A stretch of DNA of 64,000 nucleotides, taken from Oxalobacteraceae bacterium OTU3CINTB1. GTDB taxonomy: Bacteria; Pseudomonadota; Gammaproteobacteria; Burkholderiales; Burkholderiaceae_D. The stretch covers positions 620,001 to 684,000 of the forward strand of contig CP099652.1 in assembly GCA_024123955.1 (NCBI GenBank), read 5' to 3'. The notes under the pieces were generated by a model. The model did not search any database, was not told where the DNA came from, and saw only the letters and a program-made list of their open reading frames with translations. Position 1 is the first letter of the stretch. Each line of letters begins with the position of its first letter. A program made the translations under genes and the position numbers. Below are positions 28,870-38,163 of this stretch, one piece after another.

Positions 28870-30060
28870 CTATGCTTGCGGAGTGCCATAGCGGGCGGGG
28901 TGCCGTGCGCGCCAGAATGAGCGGCCGCCAACCTGGCGCTCGGAAGACTCACTTTGCTTGAATTCGCTGAAGAACTGCTGCGTGAGTGGGAATTCTTGCC
29001 GGTGATGACGAAACCTTTCGAACATTCCACTTCGGCGAAGTAGTTCCGTCACGGTCAATCTCTCGTCGTCGATTTGCGCACCGATGACCAGCTCGCACAG
29101 TTGCTCTACCAGAGTTCTATCAAGCTGTTGGAAGTCTGGAAGACTTGGGCCTGGTGGCCGGTATGCGGCAGTCGCGTCGGACCTGCAAGGGACTCGCGCC
29201 TTCAGAAAAGTTCGCAACAGAATATGCTTTGGCGTCGCAAATTGCACATCGACTCGAGGCCGGAGCATCAAAGCGGGCCAATAATTTGAAGGTTTCCCAT
29301 TGAGCGAACAGCCAGCTTGCAACAAATAATCTTCGCCGAAAAAATCCCTGAAGGCATCCGTAAAGGCAAGTGCAGCGACATTCCTGGAGCTTAGTTCGTA
29401 CCCGCCCGCAAGCGCAGCCTGCCTGTATCTGCTCGCCGGATACTGAGGTGGCCTTCGAGTCTGGCCGAGAGTTTGCGAAGATAGTTTCGCAACAAAGTGC
29501 ATCGCCCCATATTTCTCGAGTGCAACGACCGGCGTGCCGGCTACCTCGTCTGGAAGCTGAGCTTTACCGGTTTGTCCTTGTCCTCGAAGCGGGATGTCTG
29601 CCGCCATGAGCATGCGATTATGTATCGGACATACCAAAACGCCAGGCAGATTGTGCACTCTATGCCAATATGCTTCACCGAGAGTCTTCAGGTCGACTCG
29701 AACGCAGTCTGGGCACAACCGCCGTTTCGGGACTCCGTGCGTTACGACCTTCGAAACAGAGCCAATGCACTCGTGTCTTGAAGCTCGCAGTGCCTTCCTG
29801 AAAAGCGAAAACCGCATCGTACTTGGCATAAAGGCTGTCGCGTAGGGAAAGATAGTGTGGTCTAGGAGAAGCGTACTGGCTTTCATACCCATTTCTATTG
29901 CTAGCAGTTCGAGTTCGGCCCCCATGACGAAAGAATAGGTCGAGCGGCGCGAGCCCACCAGCTTGCTAAGCAGCGACTTGACCGATAGCCCGTAGTGTCG
30001 GCAGCCTCGTGCCAGAGCACTCCCGATGAGCTCGTCATGAAAGGGCCGGGGAAGCAGCAT
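28870..30060 (-). CDS. tniQ: TniQ/TnsD-type target-selection protein of the Tn7-like element
   Basis: A 396-aa protein. The N-terminus (LLPRPFHDELIGSALARGCR) is typical TniQ. A zinc-binding motif follows: Cys116 and Cys119 (RLCPDC), then LPGVLVCPIHNRML with Cys144 and His147. TniQ/TnsD proteins read the target site or bridge a targeting module to TnsC. The length lies between short TniQ and full TnsD forms, and the C-terminal half may hold DNA-binding helices. It begins at the base after the tnsC stop, so it is coupled to the tns operon. Confidence 0.87.
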   Translation of the reverse strand: MLLPRPFHDELIGSALARGCRHYGLSVKSLLSKLVGSRRSTYSFVMGAELELLAIEMGMKASTLLLDHTIFPYATAFMPSTMRFSLFRKALRASRHECIGSVSKVVTHGVPKRRLCPDCVRVDLKTLGEAYWHRVHNLPGVLVCPIHNRMLMAADIPLRGQGQTGKAQLPDEVAGTPVVALEKYGAMHFVAKLSSQTLGQTRRPPQYPASRYRQAALAGGYELSSRNVAALAFTDAFRDFFGEDYLLQAGCSLNGKPSNYWPALMLRPRVDVQFATPKHILLRTFLKARVPCRSDATAAYRPPGPSLPDFQQLDRTLVEQLCELVIGAQIDDERLTVTELLRRSGMFERFRHHRQEFPLTQQFFSEFKQSESSERQVGGRSFWRARHPARYGTPQA

Positions 30061-31716
30061 TTATCCAAGCTCCACCAAATCGCAAAGTGGTTCGAGCATG
30101 CCCAAATCCTGCATTTTTTGAAGCACAGATGTACCTGCTTGTCTCGCTAGAACGCCTGCTCGTCGGTAGTCCTCCGGCCTCTCTGCGTAGTCGTCCTGAG
30201 CTTGAACAGGGGCGACCTTCTTCAAGGAGGACTTGGCTCGTGTGCGCTTAACAGGTGCCATCAGTGAAATTGCGGCCTGCACTCCGTCGGCCAGACTGAT
30301 TTGGTCACTTCCGCTGGCTGTTACCTCCGCAGCAGCACGGGCCTCTTCTTCATCGAATCCAGCTGCAACCAACGATGTTGTCACGCGCGCTTCAAAGTTT
30401 GCGCTGTCTGACTTCACTGTGTACGCTGCGCTGCCTTTGACTTTCGCCTTTCGCGCAAATCCGTGCATCATTTCTTGCAGGCTTACTGGCGCGATATCGC
30501 TGAAGTGAATGAGTTCTTGCACGTCGTTCTTGCGCATGGCGTCGACCATCGGATGCAGGAGCTTAAACTCTTGTTCATAAACGTTCGCCACCAAGCGCGC
30601 GGTCACCGTCTCGGTCCCGTCGAGGATGGCTCTGGCTTGTGCCGAAGCGAACAGTTTGATGGCAAGGTCAATCACACCCTGGCAGCAGTGGTACATGGTT
30701 GACGCCAATTGAGCATCGAGCTGAACGGGTTTCCTGGTCCATTGAAATGACCAAAGTACACTGAGAAAACCTCGCCATTCACTCATCGTGCCATCTTCTG
30801 TATCTTCTGGCAGACGTGCCCATTCAGTCATTCCATGGCCCGAAGCGCGGCGCGACTGCCTAAAGTCCAGCGAGAAGATTTGAGCTGCCTTGTTAGTGCC
30901 GATGTAGAGCAGTGGAACGCCGAGGTCGTTGCAGGCCGAAACCAGTTCTGTCATGACAGTCTGAGCGGACTTGCGCGAGTTCGTCAGGTTTTGAATCTCA
31001 TCAGCGACCAGGAAACCAACGCAGTGCATATTCATAACGCGGGCGACGCTACGCATGAGGGAATCGGCGCCGGTCCGACCCTTTTGCGCGTATGTTTCAA
31101 AATAGCGGGCGCCAGGGATAAGCTGGTCGAGTTGATGCAAAATTCCGTGCGCCAGGCCCTTGATACTTGAACCGTCGCTAGGCATCTCGACGTGCAAGCG
31201 AGTGACTTGGTACAGATTGAATTCAGGGTGGTAGATGACCTGCGGGAAATTCGAAAAGAATCGCTTCACGGCGGTGGTTTTTCCCATCCCAGAGTTGCCC
31301 ATCAGGAGGGCGGATACCTGCGCGCCAAGCGCTGACACGCCTCCCAGGTATGGGGTATCCGTTCCAACCAACGGGTAGTCAGCACGGAAACGCTTCGCAT
31401 GTTCGGGAGTCCGCGGCGCGCGGCCAACATAGCCACTACGAAGCATCGAGTCCAGTGACCTGCCCAACTCGATGTGACGAGCCATGGGGACCATGAATGT
31501 ATGTAGTGTTCCGAGCATCTGCAGACGTTCGTGCGCCTCCCATTGGCGCTGTTCTGCAGCGAACTCGGGGCGCACGCTAAGCGCTTCATACAAGTCGTCC
31601 TCGCTCAGGGAGGGCGGGAGTGCCTCAATTAGCGGATTACCCCGAAACTGGGGGAGCCGCTGCTGCGAGTACTGCGCTTGTCGGATTACTCCGTGCGCTG
31701 ATTCACCATTGACCAT
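30061..31716 (-). CDS. tnsC: TnsC/TniB AAA+ transposition regulator
   Basis: A 551-aa AAA+ ATPase linking the target selector to the transposase. Walker A is MGNSGMGKTTAVKRFF (residues ~140-147). Walker B is FLVADEIQNL (D239-E240), then sensor block PLLYIGTNKAAQIFS and the FQWTRKPVQLD stretch seen in TnsC/TniB proteins. The C-terminal ~150 residues are Lys/Ala rich. The start codon overlaps the end of tnsB by 14 bases. The coding frame looks intact, unlike tnsA and tnsB. Confidence 0.9.
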   Translation of the reverse strand: MVNGESAHGVIRQAQYSQQRLPQFRGNPLIEALPPSLSEDDLYEALSVRPEFAAEQRQWEAHERLQMLGTLHTFMVPMARHIELGRSLDSMLRSGYVGRAPRTPEHAKRFRADYPLVGTDTPYLGGVSALGAQVSALLMGNSGMGKTTAVKRFFSNFPQVIYHPEFNLYQVTRLHVEMPSDGSSIKGLAHGILHQLDQLIPGARYFETYAQKGRTGADSLMRSVARVMNMHCVGFLVADEIQNLTNSRKSAQTVMTELVSACNDLGVPLLYIGTNKAAQIFSLDFRQSRRASGHGMTEWARLPEDTEDGTMSEWRGFLSVLWSFQWTRKPVQLDAQLASTMYHCCQGVIDLAIKLFASAQARAILDGTETVTARLVANVYEQEFKLLHPMVDAMRKNDVQELIHFSDIAPVSLQEMMHGFARKAKVKGSAAYTVKSDSANFEARVTTSLVAAGFDEEEARAAAEVTASGSDQISLADGVQAAISLMAPVKRTRAKSSLKKVAPVQAQDDYAERPEDYRRAGVLARQAGTSVLQKMQDLGMLEPLCDLVELG

Positions 31717-33837
31717 TCATCATCCTTTCCCGCGCCAAACGCGCTTTTTCCGAAGTACTTGTGGCTGGGGCAGCCTCAGTCCTTGAACCTACTTTTGAAT
31801 CAACCCCCACCAGTCCAAGAAAGGGTGCCGGCCGCAAGGGAACCACTTGAGCAAGCGGTGGAACGTCAAGAGTCTCTCGTGTAAGCAAACCTCTACGTTC
31901 AATCGTCAGTTCCTTTGCTCGGGCGTCTTTAACGTCAGCTTTGCGAGAGCTTCTTGTTCTCTTGACGGCGGCTGCCTGCAGGCGGCCGTTTGCCTGCTGC
32001 TGAATCTTTTCCACCGCCGTTCGGTATTCGACCTTGGCTTGCTCGCGCGCCTGTTCGATGTCGGGCTCCATGCGGTTCGCAATCTTCATCAACGTCATTA
32101 CTTCGGGCAACGAAAGTCCACGATACTGGGCGCTCGGGCCAGTGAGCTGGCACTCGAAAACAATCCCGTCTTTATCCGGATGGTGCACGTATATCGTATC
32201 GACCAGGCGTGAGTCGAAGGAGACGGTTAGAGGAAACCGTGCCTTTCCTGCCTTTACAAACCAGCCTTGTGACAACGCCTCTTGGCAAGAGTAGTAGCAT
32301 CCTTCAAACATAATCCCGAATCGTGTAACCGTTGCCGGCGCCCTGGGTAGCAGAGCGAGCCGCACAAATTGCTCCTCGTACCTGCATGCCTGTCCACTAC
32401 GATTTGCGATGTCGAATTCCCAAACCTGAATTGGTGACGGATTGATTCGCGCCGTCAGTTCAGGAATCGAATATTGGTAGTTCTTCATTGGACTACGGTT
32501 GTGCATGATGATGAGGTTCAAAAATATTGCGGTGAACTGCTTGAGCGTAAGGCAGGCCTCACGTTCGGCGTTGCCCGTTTTATTTCGTCTCAGCTTCGCG
32601 TCCTCTGGCACGACAAAGCCGTAGGTGCCGCCTTGAAGGGTCTGCCGGACGTACTTGAAGCGTGACTCAACGATTGGTTTCCAGTCGGGGCGAAGCGCTG
32701 GCGCGTTCGCAACTGTCACAGCCATGTTTTCTGCAAGGCGGTTGCTGGCAAAGGTGTAGCCCTCGCCTCGGTCAAACAGCATCTGCTGGGGGAACGTTTG
32801 ATGCGCGGGCCAGTCGTGCTCGTTGTACTCAACACCGTATTGTTCGCAAAGGGCTTTTTTGTCCTGAGAGATGCTCACGACCGCTTGCATCGCGCACGTC
32901 CAACTCGCGTTTTCAAATCCTACATAGAAGCCTACAATCAGGCGAGACTTTCTGTCGGCGATGAGGTAAATCGTCGGTTTGCCGACGATTAAGTTCGGGT
33001 CCGACTCCGATACAAGCAAAACATCACCGACGGTGGCATCAGCTTCGTAGTAATGGGCGACACCAATGCAATCGTCAAGCACCGAGCCCAAGACAGCGCG
33101 GTCCTCCCGATTGAAGTTCTTCTCGCCCTTTCGATTCCGCAGTCGCGTTTCGAGCGAATATTCCTTACGCAAGAAATGCTCGAATTGACGCACGCTTGGA
33201 CGTTCGCCGGACAAGCGTAGCAGTGGCTTCCCGTTCTCGTCGAGCTGACAATAGTTTGTCTTAAGCATCTCGGTGTAGACGTTACGAACGCTTAGTCGGA
33301 TATCGTCAAGGTATTGCTTGATTGCGCGCCGAAATACCTGGAGGTCGTTTTCCGATAGCTGATAAGTGGGGTGCCGTCCCGCCGGTCCACGGCATTTGTT
33401 AGCTTGGTTGTTGCGCCGGATTTTCTGAAATGAGGCAGCAGTGCACTCGCGGTCTGACCGCCAACCCAATAGCGCCGCAAATTTTTATATATAGCTTTTC
33501 GCGAGTAGCCAGTTTTTTCGGAGTGTGTACGGATTATCGCGCTTCTCGCTTTCGGTTCGAAGATGAACGGAACTTGCTCCGGCAGGTTACCCACAATGAC
33601 CATCGCTCGCTGCTGCGAGGCGAGCATGGCTCGCGAGGGGGCGCTTAACAAGTTGAGGTCGACGGCCGGCTGAGTGCTTGGCATTAGTTCAGCGACCAAA
33701 TGCATCGGAAGTCGTATCGGCATCGTCTCGGCGTCGCTGTCAATCGAGATGGCCCACGCTTGGCAGGAATTATTGTCGACATGAAGAAGGCGACAGCGAG
33801 TATTTTCCAGCTCGAAGATATCGTTTCGAAATAGCAT
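31703..33837 (-). pseudogene. tnsB: TnsB/TniA DDE transposase, interrupted by a -1 frameshift near 33,395
   Basis: The N-terminal part lies in the frame from 33837 (ATG, with GGAGGT upstream). It includes the helix-turn-helix block GYSRKAIYKNLRRYWVGG and ALLPHFRKSG, then loses homology and stops at 33292. The other frame takes over at GPAGRHPTYQLSEND and runs to 31703. It holds the DDE triad (HYYEADATVGD, codon at ~33,040; MLFDRGEGYT, ~32,773; KPIVESRFKYV, ~32,668). One base missing around the AAA run at 33395-33397 explains the switch. Without it no single product has both DNA-binding and catalytic domains. Confidence 0.8.
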
Positions 33838-34687
33838 CACGCACCTCCGCCAACCGCGCGCAGGCGGGTCGAGTGGGCAAACAATTTGAACGTTTTCAAT
33901 TTGGCGTCTGGAAGAGAATGAGCGTTAAGGTCAGGTTCAAGTATCCTGGCGAACATCAGCCGGCGGCTAACGGTCAGTCCAGTCCCGGCGGCCAGCCCCG
34001 AATTGGTATCAAGGCGCTGGCAAAATTCGGTGAGCGAAAGGCCTGAAGGAGCGACAGAAAATGCCTGCGTGAATAGGGATTCCATTCGTTCCAGTAGTCG
34101 GGATACGGCACAGACTCACTTTTGCTCATGCATGGCCGCCTTATCCATTCAAGCTTTGAAATCAACTCGCGCGACATCATTGTGTCGAGGACCAGCTTGT
34201 GGGGAATCTTCATTTCCCATAGGGCCGCCCTTTGAATCTCAAGCTTTGCAACCGACCTTGCGTCCTCAATTTCGGAGGCCGGTTTAACATTGAATGCCAT
34301 TAGTTGCCTTTCGCGATTCACCAACTTGGTTACCATGAAGTCGACCGTCATCACGGTCGGGGTATTTGTTCGGGGGTACATGGGATGCGCAATGCCTAAC
34401 GAGCGTGCTACGTCCTGCGTGACGTCGCGGTCGAGGGGAAACTGCTCCCTGATGTCCGTTACTGAGCGGTCCCGCTCCAAACATAGGAAAAAGTCGTACT
34501 CTGCATCTGAGAAGAGTTCGTGAACTCGACCGGTTTTTGGGCTGACCCCGGTACTGCGGCACCGGCCGTGGCTACTGAACGAGAGACGGTGCAACCAGGG
34601 CAAATAGTCCGCGCCGGTACCGAAGCCATAGCCTTCGGCCCGCATTGCTTCGATTTTTTCCTCCGTCCACTTGATAGTCCCGACCAT
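33837..34687 (-). pseudogene. tnsA: TnsA endonuclease, C-terminal part displaced by a -1 frameshift near 34,038
   Basis: The first frame (34687-33974) has the TnsA nuclease core: VHELFSDAEYDFFLCLE, DIREQFPL, VMTVDFMVTK and AFNVKPASEI (the E, D and VKP lysine). After SRRHFLSLLQAF the TnsA-like C-terminal domain continues in another frame (LTEFCQRLDTNSGLAAGTGL, then FARILEPDLNAHSL) and stops at 33837, exactly overlapping the tnsB ATG. Restoring one T in the TTT run (plus-strand AAA 34037-34039) joins the two smoothly. As read, the product lacks its TnsC-contacting C-terminal domain. Confidence 0.8.
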
Positions 34688-34887
34688 GATTTTTCCTTTA
34701 TCACCCAGCCACCGCTCTTGCGCCCTTGTTGAACGACTACATCAGTCGTTAAAAAGCTGCCCCTGTTCGGTAAACCACCTGTTTTTATTCTTTTCAGTAA
34801 ATTGCGGGCTGCCTACCGGGGTGGACATCGAGTTCATCAGTGCTTAGGCTCACAGATACAGTGTGAAAATGTCTTTAGCGCGATAAA

Positions 34888-34905
34888 TATATCGTTTACG
34901 ATATA
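34888..34905. promoter_or_regulatory. Palindromic operator-like site upstream of DUF6471 gene
   Basis: Perfect inverted repeat TATATCGT-TT-ACGATATA, with outer arms AGCGCG (34877-34882) and CGCGCT around it. It sits about 60 bases before the DUF6471 start and about 200 bases before divergent tnsA. Probably a binding site for a dimeric regulator; the binder is unknown. Confidence 0.55.
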
Positions 34906-34965
34906 GACGCGCTTTTAGCGGGGAAGTTCGGCAAGAATGGCGTACCACCACAGAAAGTTCCACTA

Positions 34966-35211
34966 ATGCTGAGCACTTGGGAAACGGACGCGAAGCGCAT
35001 TTTGAAAGCCGAACTCGTGCTTAACGATGTTTCATATAAGCAATTAGCGATTCGGCTGAAAGAACTTGGCGTCGAGGATTCGCATACCGCAATAGCGAAT
35101 CGAATCTCTCGCGGGAAATTCACATTCGCTTTCTTCTTGATGTGTATGCGCGCGTTGGGCGTAAAGGAAGTGAAAATACAGGTCGAAACAGGAAGTTCTT
35201 CCGCCGGCTGA
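34966..35211 (+). CDS. DUF6471 domain protein
   Basis: An 81-aa protein fitting the small DUF6471 family throughout its length: WETDAKRILKAELVLNDVSY, then AIRLKELGVEDSHTAIANRI, SRGKFTFAFFLMCMRALGV. The pattern looks like a helix-turn-helix DNA-binding fold. It is divergent from tnsA across a 278-base gap that contains an 18-bp palindrome, so autoregulation or control of the tns operon is plausible. Confidence 0.75.
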   Translation: MLSTWETDAKRILKAELVLNDVSYKQLAIRLKELGVEDSHTAIANRISRGKFTFAFFLMCMRALGVKEVKIQVETGSSSAG

Positions 35212-35213
35212 GG

Positions 35214-35528
35214 TTACTCGGGTAGAGCTGCAAGCGACGCCTCCATGACGCTAACGAAAGCCTGGACTTTTGCGGAGTGCCGCCGGATGCTTGGATACAG
35301 CGCGAAGATAGCACCCCATCCAAGGTGGCGCAGTAGTCTGGAAGAAGGACGACTAGACGGCCTTCCTCCATCTCGCGCGACCAGCCAAGTTGGCATAAGC
35401 AGTATGCCTAGCCCCGCCAATGCCGCCTCTAGCAATAGCTCCAAGTTACTCGCGAAGGAGGCCTCTGACTGCAACTTGCTCGTTTTCTCCATGTTCACTT
35501 CTGAAATGCCACATCGTGCTGCCGACAT
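35214..35528 (-). pseudogene. Remnant of a LysR-family regulator (C-terminal part)
   Basis: The 104-aa frame holds the end of a LysR substrate-binding domain: LLLEAALAGLGILLMPTWLV, then RLLRHLGWG, IFALYPSIRRHSAKVQAFVS. No HTH domain or upstream two thirds are present between here and 35650. I read it as a truncated relic. Short overlapping frames on the plus strand have no family features. Confidence 0.65.
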
Positions 35529-35651
35529 GGTAAGAAAACAGAACGCATTGATGCTTTACCAAGTCTTGGGGAACGGTAGGTGTGCCGCACCTAAGCCGGG
35601 TCTAGTAGGACCTCGACCGAATTAGTGTCGAACCATTCTTTAGTAATCTCG

Positions 35652-36608
35652 TCACGATTGTCCATGTGTCCCTTGAGATTCGCGCGGATGATTTTCGTTA
35701 CCGGCCTTTAGCGAAGGTAATTTCTTTTTTAGAAGGGGCAGGACGTCCTCTGCGTTTATTAGAATTATCTGTTGTGCCTCAGGCACGTTACTCTCATCGC
35801 GAGGTATCAAATTCATTTGACGTAGTAGATAAAACAGCAAAGCCTCCCGGCATTCAAGCTTGGCCTCGCCTTGCTGCATTCCGTAGTCGTCCTCGACTAT
35901 TCGTCGTGCAGCTGAGGTTAGCCCTGGGTGCGGCGCCAGCCGAAGCTGAACTACGTTATGCCATGCAGTGTCGAGTTCCAGGTCCATCGAACCAACCCTG
36001 GCATCAACAACGCTTACTGTCCTGGCGATGAGGAAGTCTCGGAACTCGTTCCTCAGATGGCAGTACGCTCGAACGTGCCAACGATATCCGTCGTGTGCTA
36101 GCGCATGCGGCGAGAGCCATCTTCCAGATTCGACGCTACTCGTTATCGACTGATAGTGGACGAATATATCTTCCTTATTCCGAATGGCCGCAACCACTCT
36201 AGCGAGCACCTCTTCGCTTACTCTTCGTCCTGGTATTGGCACTGTTGCCGTCGGCGGGTGCCAGCCAAGGAAACCCAACGAGTCGGGCTCATCTCGGGCG
36301 TTCGCTAGCATTCGGTCCAGAAACAAGTCGGGCTGACTTGTTGGAAAAGCTCGGCTAAAGCCCGACTTGGCCAGATACATCCTAGTCGTTCTATCGTAGT
36401 GGAGGTTCTCAGGGGCCAACTCGATGTACTTTGCTAGGTCAAGCGAGGCCTGCGGCGTCGAGATGCCGAAAAATTGCATTAACGCACTGCGGTTGATGCG
36501 TCCTTCCCATCGCAAGCGGAAGTCAATGAACTCTAGCCGCCTCTGTTGGCCCCACTTTATTGGAGGCTCCGCCGGAGCGGGGTGTTTTTGTGCAAGATTC
36601 ATAGCCAC
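35652..36608 (-). CDS. WYL-domain transcriptional regulator (BrxR/CapW-type)
   Basis: A 318-aa protein. The N-terminal winged HTH block (WGQQRRLEFIDFRLRWEGRI, then FGISTPQASLDLAKYIEL) and a WYL-type domain (EDIFVHYQSI, RWLSPHALAHDGYRWHVRAY, FRDFLIARTVSV) match BrxR/CapW regulators, which repress defence operons. It is divergent from the Wadjet operon with only 58 bases between the start codons. An ATTAG-T-CTAAT palindrome lies inside the candidate jet promoter. Confidence 0.83.
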   Translation of the reverse strand: MAMNLAQKHPAPAEPPIKWGQQRRLEFIDFRLRWEGRINRSALMQFFGISTPQASLDLAKYIELAPENLHYDRTTRMYLAKSGFSRAFPTSQPDLFLDRMLANARDEPDSLGFLGWHPPTATVPIPGRRVSEEVLARVVAAIRNKEDIFVHYQSITSSVESGRWLSPHALAHDGYRWHVRAYCHLRNEFRDFLIARTVSVVDARVGSMDLELDTAWHNVVQLRLAPHPGLTSAARRIVEDDYGMQQGEAKLECREALLFYLLRQMNLIPRDESNVPEAQQIILINAEDVLPLLKKKLPSLKAGNENHPRESQGTHGQS

Positions 36609-36630
36609 AATTTTACCCCATGAATATTTA

Positions 36631-36660
36631 TTGTATTAGTCTAATTTTTAGGCGTATAAT
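36631..36660 (+). promoter_or_regulatory. Candidate Wadjet promoter with overlapping WYL-regulator operator
   Basis: TTGTAT (36631-36636) and TATAAT (36655-36660) with 18-base spacing. The inverted repeat ATTAG-T-CTAAT (36635-36645) lies between them. Initiation would fall almost on the annotated ATG at 36667, so the jetA message would be leaderless or begin at a later start codon. Confidence 0.55.
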
Positions 36661-36666
36661 TTTTAT

Positions 36667-38163
36667 ATGCGCACATACAACGCCGAAGAGAACCTTGCCG
36701 ACCAACAGCAGCCCGCTGTAGCCGAAAATGGAGCGGCGACAGTTTGCCTCCTGGACTTGTCAAAACAGCAGCGAAACCTACTGCTGCTTCGGCCTGTGTT
36801 CGCTCTAGAGCTGGCGAAGAATTCGTATGGTGCTGACGCGACCGGTACTTCCAATTTGATGGATGGCGTCGACACTCACTACCTCGTCCTTTCTGCACTT
36901 GACTTCATGATGGAGGGCACCACGATGAATATGGGGTGCACCGAAGATGAAGTTGTCACCCATTTAGCGAACGTGGCCGCCCGGATGAAGCCGTCGCTGA
37001 CGTTTCCGCTCGCTCGCAAAGTTGCGGAAATCGTTATTGATACGTTGGACAACAAGGTTAAGGGGTACAAGGAGTTTGAGTTCGAGTACTTCGACGCGAA
37101 CGAGGGGCAAATGCGGTCAATTCGGTTCCGGCTTGTGTCATATGAACCGGATTTGGAGGACGTGTACCGCTATCGCCCGACGTCTGAGGGCTATTTGGTT
37201 TATCTAGGAATGCTCGACATGGCGCCGGAAGACGCTCAAGTGGTCATGGAGAAGATGCTTGACGTCCTACTGAAGCGCGGCGCGTTTGATGCGGCACTGG
37301 AGGTCGCAAAACGAGCACGAAAGCTATCGCTCGAATACCGACAGCTGATTGGTGACAGATTGAACCAAGCTATCCGTGCGCCAGGGTCGGTGAAGTGGGT
37401 AACCGACGTCGCGGTAAAACTCGCCGGCGCTCGGTCCCATGTGCAAGAGCGTCAGGCTGAAGACCAGCGAATGGAAGAAGCGGTTCGGGACGCTGTAATC
37501 AAGGCGGAGGAGCCGAAGGCAAGGAGGGACCTTTCTCAGTTGCTGAAGACCTTGCAGGGAGCTGGGTTGATTCGTGCCTATCTGGTCAACGACATTTTGG
37601 TCGCCCCACAACGCTTCCTCGATGCTCAAAAGGCGGTCTTTCGCGCAAAAAGGGCTGGCAGCCTACCAGACTTGGAATCTCGCCTGTTCCCGCAGCTTCT
37701 CGGCCTGAGCAGCGATATTTTGGCGGCAAATGGGGAGTTCGTCGTGAGCGCGTTTCACCCGCCCTCGTGGCCAAAGGTCTATGACCTGAACTCTGTCTTC
37801 TCGCTTTTGCTTGAGCGGCGTGCTGAAGATGGTCCTCCTGAGGATGATACCGGGGAGATTACTCCCCACGTGCCTTACCCGGAGAGGTTCCCCAAAGAGC
37901 TGATTTTGAAGGTGGAGGCGTGGATAACCCATCAGTTCGAAAGGTCCGGCACGTATCAACTCGACGAGCTCTTGCTTAAAGGGTCGGAAGCTGGCTTCGA
38001 CTTGGACATGCTGCATTTTGCGGTTATCAGGCTGTTCCGATGCTACGCGCCCACCGAGTCTACTTTCCCATACGTTTCCGTCGAGGCGAACGGACGCTTC
38101 GTTCTAGACGTGGCCAGCGGTACAAACTTGCAGTTCGTCTCTAAGAAAGACTTCAATGAATGA
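36667..38163 (+). CDS. jetA: Wadjet subunit JetA (kleisin-like)
   Basis: A 498-aa protein in the first position of a four-gene Wadjet operon. The N-terminal part is a winged-helix/dimer region (VDTHYLVLSALDFMMEGTTM); the middle has long helices (DAALEVAKRARKLSLEYRQL; ARRDLSQLLKTLQGAGLIRA), in keeping with a MukF/kleisin role bridging the SMC heads. Wadjet recognises and cleaves circular plasmid DNA by loop extrusion. The start is uncertain: the ATG at 36667 lies only 7 bases from a TATAAT. It overlaps jetB by 8 bases. Confidence 0.8.
   Translation: MRTYNAEENLADQQQPAVAENGAATVCLLDLSKQQRNLLLLRPVFALELAKNSYGADATGTSNLMDGVDTHYLVLSALDFMMEGTTMNMGCTEDEVVTHLANVAARMKPSLTFPLARKVAEIVIDTLDNKVKGYKEFEFEYFDANEGQMRSIRFRLVSYEPDLEDVYRYRPTSEGYLVYLGMLDMAPEDAQVVMEKMLDVLLKRGAFDAALEVAKRARKLSLEYRQLIGDRLNQAIRAPGSVKWVTDVAVKLAGARSHVQERQAEDQRMEEAVRDAVIKAEEPKARRDLSQLLKTLQGAGLIRAYLVNDILVAPQRFLDAQKAVFRAKRAGSLPDLESRLFPQLLGLSSDILAANGEFVVSAFHPPSWPKVYDLNSVFSLLLERRAEDGPPEDDTGEITPHVPYPERFPKELILKVEAWITHQFERSGTYQLDELLLKGSEAGFDLDMLHFAVIRLFRCYAPTESTFPYVSVEANGRFVLDVASGTNLQFVSKKDFNE

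Noticed and set aside
33360..33420. Programmed -1 ribosomal frameshifting in tnsB
   Set aside because: No X-XXY-YYZ heptamer or downstream stem-loop was found at the junction. tnsA and the gajB-like gene show the same kind of one-base loss, so deletion or sequencing error is simpler.
34740..34965. A second transposon end near tnsA
   Set aside because: No TTACCGAC/GTCGGTAA core copies occur here; only the unrelated TATATCGT palindrome.
35245..35625. Plus-strand 126-aa frame
   Set aside because: It is the shadow of the LysR remnant on the minus strand and has no ribosome site.
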